A stretch of DNA of 64,000 nt, taken from the NCBI RefSeq assembly GCF_900114845.1, contig NZ_FOUK01000001.1, positions 1,280,479 through 1,344,478 on the forward strand, given 5' to 3'. The position numbers were made by a program, and so were the translations under genes. Origin of the DNA: Pimelobacter simplex. GTDB taxonomy: Bacteria > Actinomycetota > Actinomycetes > Propionibacteriales > Nocardioidaceae. The notes below the pieces were generated by a model. The model worked only from the letters and a program-made list of their open reading frames with translations, made no database searches and was not told the DNA's origin. Every line of letters starts with the position of its first letter. The first letter of the stretch is position 1. Positions 16,610 to 25,165 of the stretch are shown here, piece by piece.

Positions 16610-18280
16610 TCAGAGGCGCGCGAGCGCGGCCTGCAGCGGGTCGAGGCCCAGCGAGCCGAGGTCGAGCGCCGCGGTGTGGAACGCCTTGAGGTCGAACGCC
16701 GCGCCGTGCCGGGCCTGCGCGGCGGCCCGGGCTTCGAGCCAGATCCGCTCGCCCACCTTGTAGGACGGCGCCTGCCCCGGCCAGCCGAGGTAGCGGTTGA
16801 CCTCGAACCGCAGGGAGCCGTCGTCCATGCGCGAGTGGGCGCGCATGAACTCGTAGGCCAGGTCGGCGTTCCAGGTCTCGCCCGGGCGCCAGCCGAACGG
16901 GTTGTCGGCGGGCACGGTCAGCCCGAGGTGGACGCCGATGTCGACGACGACCCGCGCCGCGCGGAAGCCCTGCATGTCGAGGAAGCCCAGCCGCTCGCCC
17001 GGGTCGGCGAAGTAGCCGAGCTCGTCCATCAGCCGCTCGGCGTAGAGCGCCCAGCCCTCGCCGTGCCCGCTCACCCAGCACAGCAGCCGCTGCCAGCGGT
17101 TGAGCAGGTCGGCCCGGTGGACGACCTGGGCGCACTGGAGGTGGTGGCCGGGGACACCCTCGTGGAAGACGGTCGTCGTCTCGCGCCAGGTGGAGAAGCG
17201 CTCGTTGGCGTCGGTGAACGAGAACCACATGGTGCCCGGGCGCGAGAAGTCCTCGGAGGGCGGCGTGTACCAGGCTCCGCCGTCGTTGACCGGTGCGACC
17301 TTGCACTGCAGCGTGCGGATCGGCTCGGCGATGTCGAAGTGGAGGCCGTCGAAGTCGGCCAGGATCGTGTCGGAGCGCTCCTGCATCCAGGCCTGGAAGG
17401 CCTCGCGGCTGCCGCAGTCGCGGGCCGGGTCGGCGTCGAGGACGGCGACCGCGTCGGCGACCGAGCCGCCCGGGACGATGCGACCGGCCGTGGCGGCCAT
17501 GTCGTCCTCGATGCGCTTGAGCTCGTCCCAGCCCCAGCGGTAGGTCTCCTCGAGGTCGACCGACGCGCCCAGGAAGTAGCGGGACGCGAGCTGGTAGCGC
17601 TCGCGGCCGACGCCGTCGACCTCGCGGCCCTGGGGGAGCAGGTCGGTCTCGACGAAGCGGCCGAACTCGGCGTACGCCGTCGACGCGGTGCGCGCCGCCT
17701 CGGCCAGGTGGTCGCGCAGCGGCGCGGGCGCGTCGGCCACCGCACGCTCGAAGTAGTCGCCCGCCGCTCCCTCCTGCCCGGTCCAGCCGCGCACCTGGCC
17801 GGCCACCTCGGCGTACTGCCGCTTGGCCGAGACGCGCCCGGCGGCGGCCTCCTCGGTCAGGGTGGTGCGGTAGCCGTCGAGGGCGGCCGGGACGGCGGCG
17901 AGCCGGGCCCGGATGGCCTCCCAGTGCTCGGTGGTCTCGGTGGGCATCAGGTCGAAGACCTCGCGCACGGCGTGGAGCGCGCTGCTGATCACCGAGAACT
18001 CGCTGCGCTCGACGCCCGCGTCGGCCCGCTCGACGCTCAGCCCGACCCGCTCGAGGAAGGCGTCCTGCGCGACCTGCTCGCGCTCGTCGGCGGCCTCGAG
18101 TGCGGCGACGTCGGCCAGCGCCCGGCGGTGCAGCTCCTCGGTGGCGGCGAAGCCGTCGGGGGAGAGGTCGGGCAGTTCGTCGTCGTGGCCCGCGATGCCG
18201 GCGAAGGTCGCGGTGATCGGGTCGAGGGCGGCGAGGTCCTCGACGTACTGGTCGGTGCGGGCGTCCACGCGTCGCGTCAT
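16610..18280 (-). CDS. DUF885 family protein, putative metalloprotease
   Basis: The 556-residue product is a full-length DUF885 protein. It has the gluzincin-like motif HEGVPGHH (residues 373-380) and a downstream GHGEGWALYAERLMDELG segment supplying the likely third ligand Glu. No signal peptide is seen, so it is cytoplasmic. The family resembles M3/M32-type peptidases but its substrate is undefined. Its start overlaps by four bases the end of the upstream WYL-regulator gene. Confidence 0.88.
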   Translation of the reverse strand: MTRRVDARTDQYVEDLAALDPITATFAGIAGHDDELPDLSPDGFAATEELHRRALADVAALEAADEREQVAQDAFLERVGLSVERADAGVERSEFSVISSALHAVREVFDLMPTETTEHWEAIRARLAAVPAALDGYRTTLTEEAAAGRVSAKRQYAEVAGQVRGWTGQEGAAGDYFERAVADAPAPLRDHLAEAARTASTAYAEFGRFVETDLLPQGREVDGVGRERYQLASRYFLGASVDLEETYRWGWDELKRIEDDMAATAGRIVPGGSVADAVAVLDADPARDCGSREAFQAWMQERSDTILADFDGLHFDIAEPIRTLQCKVAPVNDGGAWYTPPSEDFSRPGTMWFSFTDANERFSTWRETTTVFHEGVPGHHLQCAQVVHRADLLNRWQRLLCWVSGHGEGWALYAERLMDELGYFADPGERLGFLDMQGFRAARVVVDIGVHLGLTVPADNPFGWRPGETWNADLAYEFMRAHSRMDDGSLRFEVNRYLGWPGQAPSYKVGERIWLEARAAAQARHGAAFDLKAFHTAALDLGSLGLDPLQAALARL

Positions 18281-19293
18281 GGGCCGAGCCTAGGTGGCGG
18301 GTCCGACAGCGGCATCCGGTTTGCGCCGCGGTCGTCACCTTGCCTGACCGCGCGGTCGTAGCGCTGCGCCAGCACCCGCAGGTGGTCGACCAGCGCGGGC
18401 GGCGACTCGACGGTGAAGTCGAGGCCCAGCATGCCGATCCACACGGCGACGACCTCCAGGCTGTCGCCGCCGGTGACGAGCACCGAGCGGCCGTCGGGAC
18501 GCGGCTCGACGACGCCGACGGCCGGGTTGATCCGGGCCAGCACCTCGTCGGCCGGGGCGTCGATGACGAGGCGGGCGTGCACCGCCCAGCCGGTGCGGGC
18601 GACCTCGCGGACGACGAGCTCGGTGAGGTCGCCGGGCAGCGGGGCCGGGGTGAAGGCACGGCCGCCGGGCAGCCGGAGCGTCATCCAGTCGACCCGGTAG
18701 GGCGCCCAGTCGCCGGTGTCGGGGGAGCGGCCGACGACGAACCAGCGGCGCTGCCAGGCGACGAGCTTGTAGGGCTCGATCTCGATCCGCTCGCCGGCCT
18801 CGCCGTAGAAGGCGCGCAGCCCCCGGTGGTCGCGGACGGCGGCCGCGATCTCGGTGAGCACGCCGGGCTCCACCTCGGGGTCCTCGACGTTGGAGTCGGT
18901 GTTGACCGGGCCGGCCTCGGTCGCCTCGCGCAGGCTGGCGAGCTGGCGGCGCAGCCGGTCGGGCAGCACGTGCTCCAGCTTGGTGAGAGCCCGCCCGCCG
19001 CTCTCCTCGAAGCCGGCCACGCCGGTGACCGTGCGCAGGCCGACCGCGACGGCGACCGCCTCCTCGTCGTCCAGCAGGAGCGGCGGGAGCTTCGCCCCGA
19101 CCCCGAGCCGGTAGTGCCCGGCGCGCCCGCGCAGCGCCTCGACGGGGTAGCCGAGCTCGCGCAGCCGGGCGACGTCGTTGCGCACCGTCCGCTCGGTGAC
19201 GTCGAGCCGCCGCGCCAGCTCGGGAGCGGTCCACTCGACGCGTGACTGGAGCAGTCCGAGGAGGGCCAGGACGCGTCCGGAGGTTTTCTGCAC
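18277..19293 (-). CDS. WYL-domain transcriptional regulator
   Basis: An N-terminal helix-turn-helix of the DeoR/HTH_11 type (WTAPELARRLDVTERTVRNDVARLRELGYPVEA) is followed by a WYL domain (EPYKLVAWQRRWFVVGR, YRVDWM) and a C-terminal extension, 338 residues. The GTG at 19293 lies 7 bases from a GTTC-N6-GAAC palindrome shared with the divergent epoxide hydrolase promoter, suggesting it controls that gene and itself. WYL regulators sense small molecules or nucleic acids; the ligand is unknown. Confidence 0.88.
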   Translation of the reverse strand: MQKTSGRVLALLGLLQSRVEWTAPELARRLDVTERTVRNDVARLRELGYPVEALRGRAGHYRLGVGAKLPPLLLDDEEAVAVAVGLRTVTGVAGFEESGGRALTKLEHVLPDRLRRQLASLREATEAGPVNTDSNVEDPEVEPGVLTEIAAAVRDHRGLRAFYGEAGERIEIEPYKLVAWQRRWFVVGRSPDTGDWAPYRVDWMTLRLPGGRAFTPAPLPGDLTELVVREVARTGWAVHARLVIDAPADEVLARINPAVGVVEPRPDGRSVLVTGGDSLEVVAVWIGMLGLDFTVESPPALVDHLRVLAQRYDRAVRQGDDRGANRMPLSDPPPRLGP

Positions 19294-19299
19294 AGAGCC

Positions 19300-19313
19300 G
19301 TTCTAACAGGAAC
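19300..19313. promoter_or_regulatory. GTTC-N6-GAAC palindrome between WYL regulator and epoxide hydrolase
   Basis: The 14-bp inverted repeat GTTCTAACAGGAAC lies in the 54-base divergent spacer, immediately upstream of the regulator's GTG. Its position suits an operator for the WYL protein that would control both directions. The short arms (4 bp each) make this a moderate call. Confidence 0.5.
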
Positions 19314-19347
19314 GAACCGTGCCGGTATCGCTCCTAGCGTCACTGCC

Positions 19348-20460
19348 ATGAACCAGATCACCCCCTTCGTCATCGACATCCCGCAGACCGACCTCGACGA
19401 CCTCCGCGACCGCCTCGACCGGACCCGCTTCGCTCCCGCCGTCCCCGGCGACAGCTGGGAGTACGGCACCCCCGAGTCCTACCTCCGCGCCATGGTCGAG
19501 CGCTGGAAGGACCTCGACTGGCGCGCGGTCGAGGCCCGCCTCAACGCCTACGACGGCTTCGTCACCGAGGTCGACGGCCAGCGCATCCACTTCCTCCACG
19601 TCCGCTCGAAGCACGCGGACGCCACGCCCCTCCTGCTCGCCCACACCTACCCGGGCTCGCAGCTGGACTTCCTCGACATGATCGAGCCGCTCGTCGACCC
19701 CGAGGCCCACGGCGGCACCGCCGACCAGGCCTTCCACCTGGTCATCCCGTCGATGCCGGGCTTCGGTTGGTCCACGCCGGTCGCCGACACCGGCTGGACG
19801 ATGAAGCGGGTCGCGGCGGCGTACGACGTCCTGATGCGCCGGCTCGGCTACGACTCCTACGGCATCCACGGCAGCGACGGCGGCGCCATGGTCGGCCGCG
19901 AGCTTGCCGTCGCGAACCCGGAGGGCTTCCGCGGCGCCCACGTGCTGCACCTGTTCTCGTTCCCGAGCGGCGACCCGGCGGAGTTCGAGGGCTTCGGGCC
20001 CAAGGAGTACGCCGCGCTCGAGCACATGCAGTGGTTCCAGTCCGTCGGCGGCTACAACCAGATGAACGGCACCCGCCCCCAGACGGTCGCCGCCGGCCTG
20101 GCCGACTCGCCGGTCGCGGTGCTCGCCTACAGCGAGCTGTTCGAGAGCTTCGGCAACGGCACCAGCCTGGTCGCGCCCGAGCAGGTGCTCGCCCAGGCCA
20201 CGCTCTACTGGCTGACCAACACCTACGGCTCGGCGGCGCGCTACCACTACGAGGAGCAGCACTCCGGCGCCGAGCCGGTGGTCAGCACCGGACGGCTGGG
20301 GGTCGCCGTCTTCAAGGACGACTTCCAGACCATCCGCTCCCTGGCCGATCGCGACAACGCGAACATCGACCACTGGTCGGAGTTCCCGCGGGGCGGGCAC
20401 TTCGCAGCGCAGGAGGTCCCGGAGGACGTCGTCGCGGACCTGCGGGTGTTCTTCGCCTGA
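19348..20460 (+). CDS. epoxide hydrolase (EHN domain, alpha/beta-hydrolase)
   Basis: The 370-residue product has the N-terminal EHN domain (DDLRDRLDRTRFAP, YLRAMVERWKDLDWRAVEARLN) followed by an alpha/beta-hydrolase core. The nucleophile elbow HGSDGG has Asp177, as in epoxide hydrolases rather than Ser esterases, and the catalytic His is in RGGHFAAQE (His351). It would open epoxides to diols in the cytoplasm. It is divergent from the WYL regulator and ends in a strong hairpin. Confidence 0.92.
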   Translation: MNQITPFVIDIPQTDLDDLRDRLDRTRFAPAVPGDSWEYGTPESYLRAMVERWKDLDWRAVEARLNAYDGFVTEVDGQRIHFLHVRSKHADATPLLLAHTYPGSQLDFLDMIEPLVDPEAHGGTADQAFHLVIPSMPGFGWSTPVADTGWTMKRVAAAYDVLMRRLGYDSYGIHGSDGGAMVGRELAVANPEGFRGAHVLHLFSFPSGDPAEFEGFGPKEYAALEHMQWFQSVGGYNQMNGTRPQTVAAGLADSPVAVLAYSELFESFGNGTSLVAPEQVLAQATLYWLTNTYGSAARYHYEEQHSGAEPVVSTGRLGVAVFKDDFQTIRSLADRDNANIDHWSEFPRGGHFAAQEVPEDVVADLRVFFA

Positions 20461-20466
20461 GACGCG

Positions 20467-20503
20467 GACGCGCCCGCCACCTGGACCAGGTGGCGGGCGC
20501 GTC
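20467..20503. terminator. bidirectional hairpin after epoxide hydrolase
   Basis: A perfect 18-bp arm, GACGCGCCCGCCACCTGG (20467-20484), meets its complement at 20486-20503. The formal loop is one base, so in practice CTGGACCAG forms the tip. It lies between the convergent epoxide hydrolase and accE genes, with no T-run, and should terminate in both directions. Confidence 0.85.
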
Positions 20504-20511
20504 GTCGTTCG

Positions 20512-20733
20512 TCAGCGGGGCAGGCCGCTGGCCCGCCAGGCGCCCCGGCCGTGGGACAGCGTGGTCCCCGGCGCGATCCGGGCACCGCGGGCCGGGTTGG
20601 CCCACTCGGAGCGCGGCGGCTCGGGCGCCGGCGCGCCGCCCCCCAGGGAGGAGAGCACCGCGACGATGGCGGCGACCTCCTCGGGGGTGGTGTCCGGCGT
20701 GACGATCCGGAGCAGCGTCTCGTCGCCGGTCAC
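20512..20733 (-). CDS. accE: acyl-CoA carboxylase epsilon subunit
   Basis: A 73-residue protein starting with GTG that overlaps the accD stop by four bases. It has the small-subunit pattern [21 protein letters not shown] followed by a linker and WANPARGAR near the C-terminus, as in mycobacterial and Streptomyces AccE. The epsilon subunit binds the alpha (biotin carboxylase) and beta subunits and stimulates the carboxylase complex. Genes this small are easily missed; position and motif make this secure. Confidence 0.9.
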   Translation of the reverse strand: MTGDETLLRIVTPDTTPEEVAAIVAVLSSLGGGAPAPEPPRSEWANPARGARIAPGTTLSHGRGAWRASGLPR

Positions 20734-22343
20734 AGCGGGATGTTCCCGTGCTTCTTGGGCGGCAGCGTCTCGCGCTTGGTGCGGAGCAGGCGCAGCGCCT
20801 TGACCACCTCGGCGCGGGTCTCGCGCGGCATGATCACGCCGTCGACGTACCCGCGCTCGGCGGCGATGTAGGGGTTGGCGAGCGTGGTCTCGTACTCGTC
20901 GATCAGCTCGGCGCGCTTGGCCTCGACGTCGCCGCCGGCCTTCTCGACCTCGGCCAGCGTGCGGCGGTGGACGATGTTGGCCGCGCCCTGGGCACCCATG
21001 ACGGCGATCTGGCCGGTGGGCCACGACAGGTTGATGTCGGCGCCGAGGTGCTTGGAGCCCATGACGTCGTAGGCGCCGCCGTAGGCCTTGCGGGTGATGA
21101 TCGTGACCAGCGGCACGGTCGCCTCGGCGTAGGCGTAGATCAGCTTCGCGCCGCGGCGGATGATGCCGAGGTGCTCCTGGTCGACGCCGGGCAGGAAGCC
21201 GGGGACGTCGACGAAGGTCAGCACCGGGATGTTGAAGGCGTCGCAGAACCGGACGAACCGGGCGGCCTTCTCGGAGGCGTCGATGTCGAGCGTGCCCGCG
21301 AACTGCATCGGCTGGTTGGCGACGATGCCGACGGGACGGCCCTCGACCCGGCCGTAGCCGGTGATGATGTTGGGCGCGAAGAGCGCCTGCACCTCGAGGA
21401 AGTCGGCGTCGTCGACGATCGTGGCGATGACGTCGTGCATGTCGTACGGCTGGTTCGGGGAGTCCGGGATCAGCGTGTCGAGCGCGATGTCGGCCTCGTT
21501 GGGCTCGAGGTCGGCCGGCTCGTCGTACGACGGCGCCTCGTCGAGGTTGTTCTGGGGCAGGAACGAGATGAGCGCCTTCACGTACTCGAGGGCGTCCTCC
21601 TCGTCGGAGGCCATGTAGTGGGCGTTGCCCGACTTGGTGTTGTGGGCCCGGGCGCCGCCGAGCTCCTCCATGGTGACGTCCTCGCCGGTGACCGTCTTGA
21701 TGACGTCGGGACCGGTGATGAACATCGCCGAGGTCTGGTCGACCATGATCGTGAAGTCGGTGACCGCGGGGGAGTAGACGTGGCCGCCGGCGCAGTTGCC
21801 CATGATCAGCGAGATCTGGGGGATCACGCCGGAGGCGTGCACGTTGCGCTTGAAGATCTCGCCGTACAGGCCGAGCGAGACGACGCCCTCCTGGATGCGG
21901 GCGCCCGCGCCCTCGTTGATGCCGATGATCGGGCAGCCGGACTTGATCGCGAGGTCCATGACCTTGGTGATCTTCTCGCCGTAGACCTCGCCGAGCGAGC
22001 CGCCGAAGACGGTGAAGTCCTGGGAGAACACGCACACCTGGCGGCCGTCGATCGTGCCGTAGCCGGTGATGACGCCGTCGCCGTAGGGGCGGGTCTTCTC
22101 GAGCCCGAAGGCGGTCGAGCGGTGCCGGGCGAACTCGTCGAGCTCGACGAACGAGCCCTCGTCGAAGAGCAGCTCGATCCGCTCGCGGGCGGTCTTGCGG
22201 CCCTTGGCGTGCTGCTTCTCCTGCGCCTTGGCGGCGGGAGCATGCACGGCCTCGTCAGTACGACGCTCCAGGTCGGCGAGCTTGCCTGCCGTGGTGTGGA
22301 TGTCGATCTGCTGGTCGTCTGCCGACTGCGGCTGGGCGGTCAC
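20730..22343 (-). CDS. accD5: acyl-CoA carboxylase beta subunit (propionyl-CoA carboxylase type)
   Basis: A 537-residue carboxyltransferase with both crotonase-fold halves: N-terminal [20 protein letters not shown] and [16 protein letters not shown]-terminal [21 protein letters not shown] and [17 protein letters not shown]. An Asp ([20 protein letters not shown] region) matches the position that favours propionyl/acetyl-CoA in AccD5/PccB. It transfers CO2 from biotin to acyl-CoA, feeding methylmalonyl- or malonyl-CoA. The GTG at 22343 has GAGGAGG upstream. accE follows; birA is divergent. Confidence 0.93.
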   Translation of the reverse strand: MTAQPQSADDQQIDIHTTAGKLADLERRTDEAVHAPAAKAQEKQHAKGRKTARERIELLFDEGSFVELDEFARHRSTAFGLEKTRPYGDGVITGYGTIDGRQVCVFSQDFTVFGGSLGEVYGEKITKVMDLAIKSGCPIIGINEGAGARIQEGVVSLGLYGEIFKRNVHASGVIPQISLIMGNCAGGHVYSPAVTDFTIMVDQTSAMFITGPDVIKTVTGEDVTMEELGGARAHNTKSGNAHYMASDEEDALEYVKALISFLPQNNLDEAPSYDEPADLEPNEADIALDTLIPDSPNQPYDMHDVIATIVDDADFLEVQALFAPNIITGYGRVEGRPVGIVANQPMQFAGTLDIDASEKAARFVRFCDAFNIPVLTFVDVPGFLPGVDQEHLGIIRRGAKLIYAYAEATVPLVTIITRKAYGGAYDVMGSKHLGADINLSWPTGQIAVMGAQGAANIVHRRTLAEVEKAGGDVEAKRAELIDEYETTLANPYIAAERGYVDGVIMPRETRAEVVKALRLLRTKRETLPPKKHGNIPL

Positions 22344-22410
22344 GTGGCCTCCTCGAACTCCTGCCACCCCGGGGTTTCCTCAGGGCGTCTGCTGCGCCAG
22401 GGTAGTGCCC

Positions 22411-23238
22411 GTGACTCTCGGCCCGACTCAGCCCCCAGTCCGTGGACCCCTCGACGCCGCCCGGCTCGCGGAGGTGTCGACGCTGACGCCCGACCTCGCG
22501 TTCGAGCTGCTGCCCGAGGCGCCCTCCACCAACGAGGTCGCCGCCGAGCGCGCCCGCGCCGGAGCCCACGAGGGCCTCGTCGTCGTCGCCGACCACCAGG
22601 TCGCCGGTCGCGGCCGGCTCGACCGGGTGTGGCAGACGCCTCCCGGGACGGCGGTGACGTTCTCGCTCCTGCTGCGCCCGACGGTGCCCCCGGCGTCCTG
22701 GCCGTGGCTGCCGCTGCTGGTCGGCCACAACGTGGCCAAGGCGCTCACCTCCCTCGGCTACGACGCCCGCGTCAAGTGGCCCAACGACGTGCTCCTCGAC
22801 GGCGACCGCAAGGTCTCCGGGATCCTGGTCGAGCGGGTCGAGACGCCCACCGGCCCCGCCGCGATCGTCGGTGTCGGCATCAACGTCAGCACGACCGCCG
22901 ACGAGCTGCCCGTCGCGACCGCGACCAGCCTGGCCATCTCCGCCCCCGGCGCGCCCGACCGAACGCAGGTGCTGCTCCAGGTCGTCGCCGCGATCCGCGA
23001 GGGCTACGACGTGTGGCAGGCCGGCGGCGAGCAGGGCACCACGCGCCTGGCGACGTCGTACCGCTCCCACTGCGCGACGCTGGGCCGCGAGGTCCGCGTC
23101 GAGCTGCCCGGTGGGGGCGAGCTGCTGGGCCGGGCGACCGACATCGACGACGACGGCCGGCTGGTCGTCGAGACCCCCGACGGGCCCGAGCGGGTCGGCG
23201 CGGGCGACGTGATCCACGTCCGGGCTACCGACGCGTAG
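22411..23238 (+). CDS. birA: biotin--[acetyl-CoA-carboxylase] ligase, monofunctional
   Basis: A 275-residue biotin protein ligase. It contains the biotinyl-5'-AMP loop GRGRLDRVWQTPPG, the KWPNDVLLDGDRKVSGILVE motif and a C-terminal SH3-like BPL_C domain (LGREVRVELPGGGELLGRATDI). There is no N-terminal HTH, so it is a ligase without repressor function. It attaches biotin to the carrier subunit that works with the divergent accD/accE products. A GTG at 22405 is an alternative start. Confidence 0.93.
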   Translation: MTLGPTQPPVRGPLDAARLAEVSTLTPDLAFELLPEAPSTNEVAAERARAGAHEGLVVVADHQVAGRGRLDRVWQTPPGTAVTFSLLLRPTVPPASWPWLPLLVGHNVAKALTSLGYDARVKWPNDVLLDGDRKVSGILVERVETPTGPAAIVGVGINVSTTADELPVATATSLAISAPGAPDRTQVLLQVVAAIREGYDVWQAGGEQGTTRLATSYRSHCATLGREVRVELPGGGELLGRATDIDDDGRLVVETPDGPERVGAGDVIHVRATDA

Positions 23239-23283
23239 CGGGCTTCCGCCTGCGCGCGGGGCATTTGGTGGGATGATCCCCTC

Positions 23284-23805
23284 GTGGCCATCTCGAAGAA
23301 GCTGCTCAACCCCGGCGAGCGCCTGATCATCAGCACGCGCCAGCACCCCAAGGCGCTGTTCGTGCCGATCCTGGCGCTGATCGTGTTCCTCGCGATCGCC
23401 GTCGTCGCCCAGGTCAAGCTCGAGAACGACGGCTTCCAGCGGGTGCTCACGCTCATCGTGTGGGTGCTCGCGATCCTCGGCATCCTGTGGTTCACGGTCC
23501 GGCCGTTCCTGGTCTGGCTGACCACGGTGCACGCGTTCACCGACCGCCGGCTCATCACCCGCAACGGCATCGTGACCCGCCGCGGCCACGACATCCCCCT
23601 GGCCCGGGTCAGCGACATCTCCATCGAGATCAACCTGATCGACCGGCCGTTCGGCTGCGGCAGCCTGATCATCGCCGACGCCTCGACCTTCGGCACGGTG
23701 CGGCTCAACGACATCCCCCACGTCGAGGCCACCCAGCGCCAGCTCAACGAGCTGCTCCACGACCTCCACGCCCGCCCCGACGCGCGGCGGGACGAAGGTG
23801 TCTGA
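23284..23805 (+). CDS. membrane protein with bacterial PH domain (bPH2, YdbS-like)
   Basis: A 173-residue protein with two transmembrane helices near the N-terminus (ALFVPILALIVFLAIAVVAQV and VLTLIVWVLAILGILWFTV) followed by a bPH2 domain (VHAFTDRRLITRNGIVTRRGHDIPLARVSDI, IIADASTFGTV). The typical DRRLI and IPL...V.DI motifs are present. The family sits at the membrane with unclear function. Its stop overlaps by eight bases the GTG of the adenylate cyclase gene, implying coupled translation and perhaps a functional link. Confidence 0.88.
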   Translation: MAISKKLLNPGERLIISTRQHPKALFVPILALIVFLAIAVVAQVKLENDGFQRVLTLIVWVLAILGILWFTVRPFLVWLTTVHAFTDRRLITRNGIVTRRGHDIPLARVSDISIEINLIDRPFGCGSLIIADASTFGTVRLNDIPHVEATQRQLNELLHDLHARPDARRDEGV

Positions 23806-24718
23806 CGAGCCCGAGCTCACCGCCGCGGACGTCGCCGAGCGCGCGGGCATCCCGCTCGACCAGGCCCGCCGCCTCTTCCGCACGCTCGGGTTCGCCGAGC
23901 ACGGCGACGAGCGCGCCTACACCGAGGCCGACGTCGAGGCGATGCGGCTCATGGTCGACATCCTCGGCGAGGGCGTCATCGACCTCGACGTCGCGCTCAA
24001 CGTCACCCGCGGCGTCGGCATCACCATGGCCCGCCTCGCCGACTGGGAGGTCGGCGAGCTGGTCCAGCACGTCGACGAGGCCACCGCCCTGCGCGAGGGC
24101 GGCGACGCCGCCTGGGTGCTCGCCCGGCTGGGGGAGCGCTTCGAGGGCCTGCTCGTCTACGCCTGGCGCCGGCACCTCGACGCCGCGATCGCCCGCATGG
24201 AGTCGGTCCGCGCCCTCGACGACGACCCGCACACCACCGACCTCAGCGTCGGGTTCGCCGACATCGTCGGCTTCACCGCCCTGTCCAACGAGGTCTCCCG
24301 CGAGCGCATCGGCGAGCTGGTCGAGGTCTTCGAGTCCCGCTGCGGCGACGTGATCGCCCGCGACGGCGGCCGGCTGATCAAGAGCATGGGCGACGCCGTC
24401 CTCTTCGTGAACGACGACCCGATGGCCGCGTTCGCCACTGCCGAGGGGATCATCAACGTGATCGGCCGCGACCCGCGGATGCCCGACGTCCGCGTCGGTC
24501 TCGCCACCGGTGGCGTGGTGCTGCGCCTGGGCGACGTCTTCGGCCCGCCGGTCAACCTCGCGGCCCGGCTGACCCAGGTCGCCCGCCGCAACCGGATCAT
24601 CGTCGACCACGCCACCGCCGACCTCCTGCCGGCCGACAAGATCGAGTCCCGGCCGCTGCCCGCGCGCCCGGTCCGGGGCTTCGGCGTGGTCGAGCCGGTC
24701 GCCGTACGACGCGCCTGA
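23798..24718 (+). CDS. class III adenylate cyclase with N-terminal regulatory domain
   Basis: The 306-residue product has an alpha-helical N-terminal domain (about 1-140, like the pH-sensing module of mycobacterial Rv1264) and a C-terminal class III cyclase domain. Catalytic residues are intact: metal-binding Asp155 (GFADIVGFTALS) and Asp199 (SMGDAVLFV), the Lys195/Asp246 pair that selects ATP, and the Asn253/Arg257 transition-state pair (NLAAR). It should therefore make cAMP as a homodimer. The gene is translationally coupled to the upstream bPH2 membrane protein. Confidence 0.92.
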   Translation: MSDEPELTAADVAERAGIPLDQARRLFRTLGFAEHGDERAYTEADVEAMRLMVDILGEGVIDLDVALNVTRGVGITMARLADWEVGELVQHVDEATALREGGDAAWVLARLGERFEGLLVYAWRRHLDAAIARMESVRALDDDPHTTDLSVGFADIVGFTALSNEVSRERIGELVEVFESRCGDVIARDGGRLIKSMGDAVLFVNDDPMAAFATAEGIINVIGRDPRMPDVRVGLATGGVVLRLGDVFGPPVNLAARLTQVARRNRIIVDHATADLLPADKIESRPLPARPVRGFGVVEPVAVRRA

Positions 24719-24811
24719 CCTGGGCCTTCGCACACCGAGCGGTTCCTGAGCGAAAGCAAAATTCCTCTCGTTTCGCCTTCGCGGAGGCCGCCGCGTCCTT
24801 ACCTTGAGCGA

Positions 24812-25138
24812 GTGATCGAGGTGCAGGACGTACGGGTCGATCCGATGACCCGGCGCACGTGGCGTGGGGACCGCGAGATCCTGTTGTCGCGCAAGGAGTT
24901 CGACCTCGTGCATGCGCTGATCGTCCGCGCAGGCTCGGTGGTCAGCCGTGAGGAGCTCATGCGGGACGTGTGGGGTGTCACCTTCTGGACGTCGTCGAAG
25001 ACGATCGACGTCCATCTCGGCTGGGTGCGCCGCAAACTCGGGGACGACACCCGGCAGCCGCACCTGATCACCACGATCCGCGGCCAGGGGCTGCGCTTCG
25101 AGGTGGCCACCGCGACCGAGGCCACCGGCTCGGCGTAG
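24812..25138 (+). CDS. orphan OmpR-type winged-helix DNA-binding protein
   Basis: The 108 residues correspond only to the Trans_reg_C output domain: LLSRKEFDLVHALIVRAGSVVSREELM, then the recognition region SSKTIDVHLGWVRRKLGDD and the wing HLITTIRGQGLRFE. No receiver domain and no sensor kinase gene are next to it. It follows the cyclase by 93 bases of relatively AT-rich sequence containing GCGAAA/TTTCGC arms (about 24751-24778), likely its own promoter. It may act as a constitutive or partner-controlled regulator. Confidence 0.85.
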   Translation: MIEVQDVRVDPMTRRTWRGDREILLSRKEFDLVHALIVRAGSVVSREELMRDVWGVTFWTSSKTIDVHLGWVRRKLGDDTRQPHLITTIRGQGLRFEVATATEATGSA

Positions 25139-25165
25139 GCCTCGCCGCCCGGTTAGGGTTCGGCC

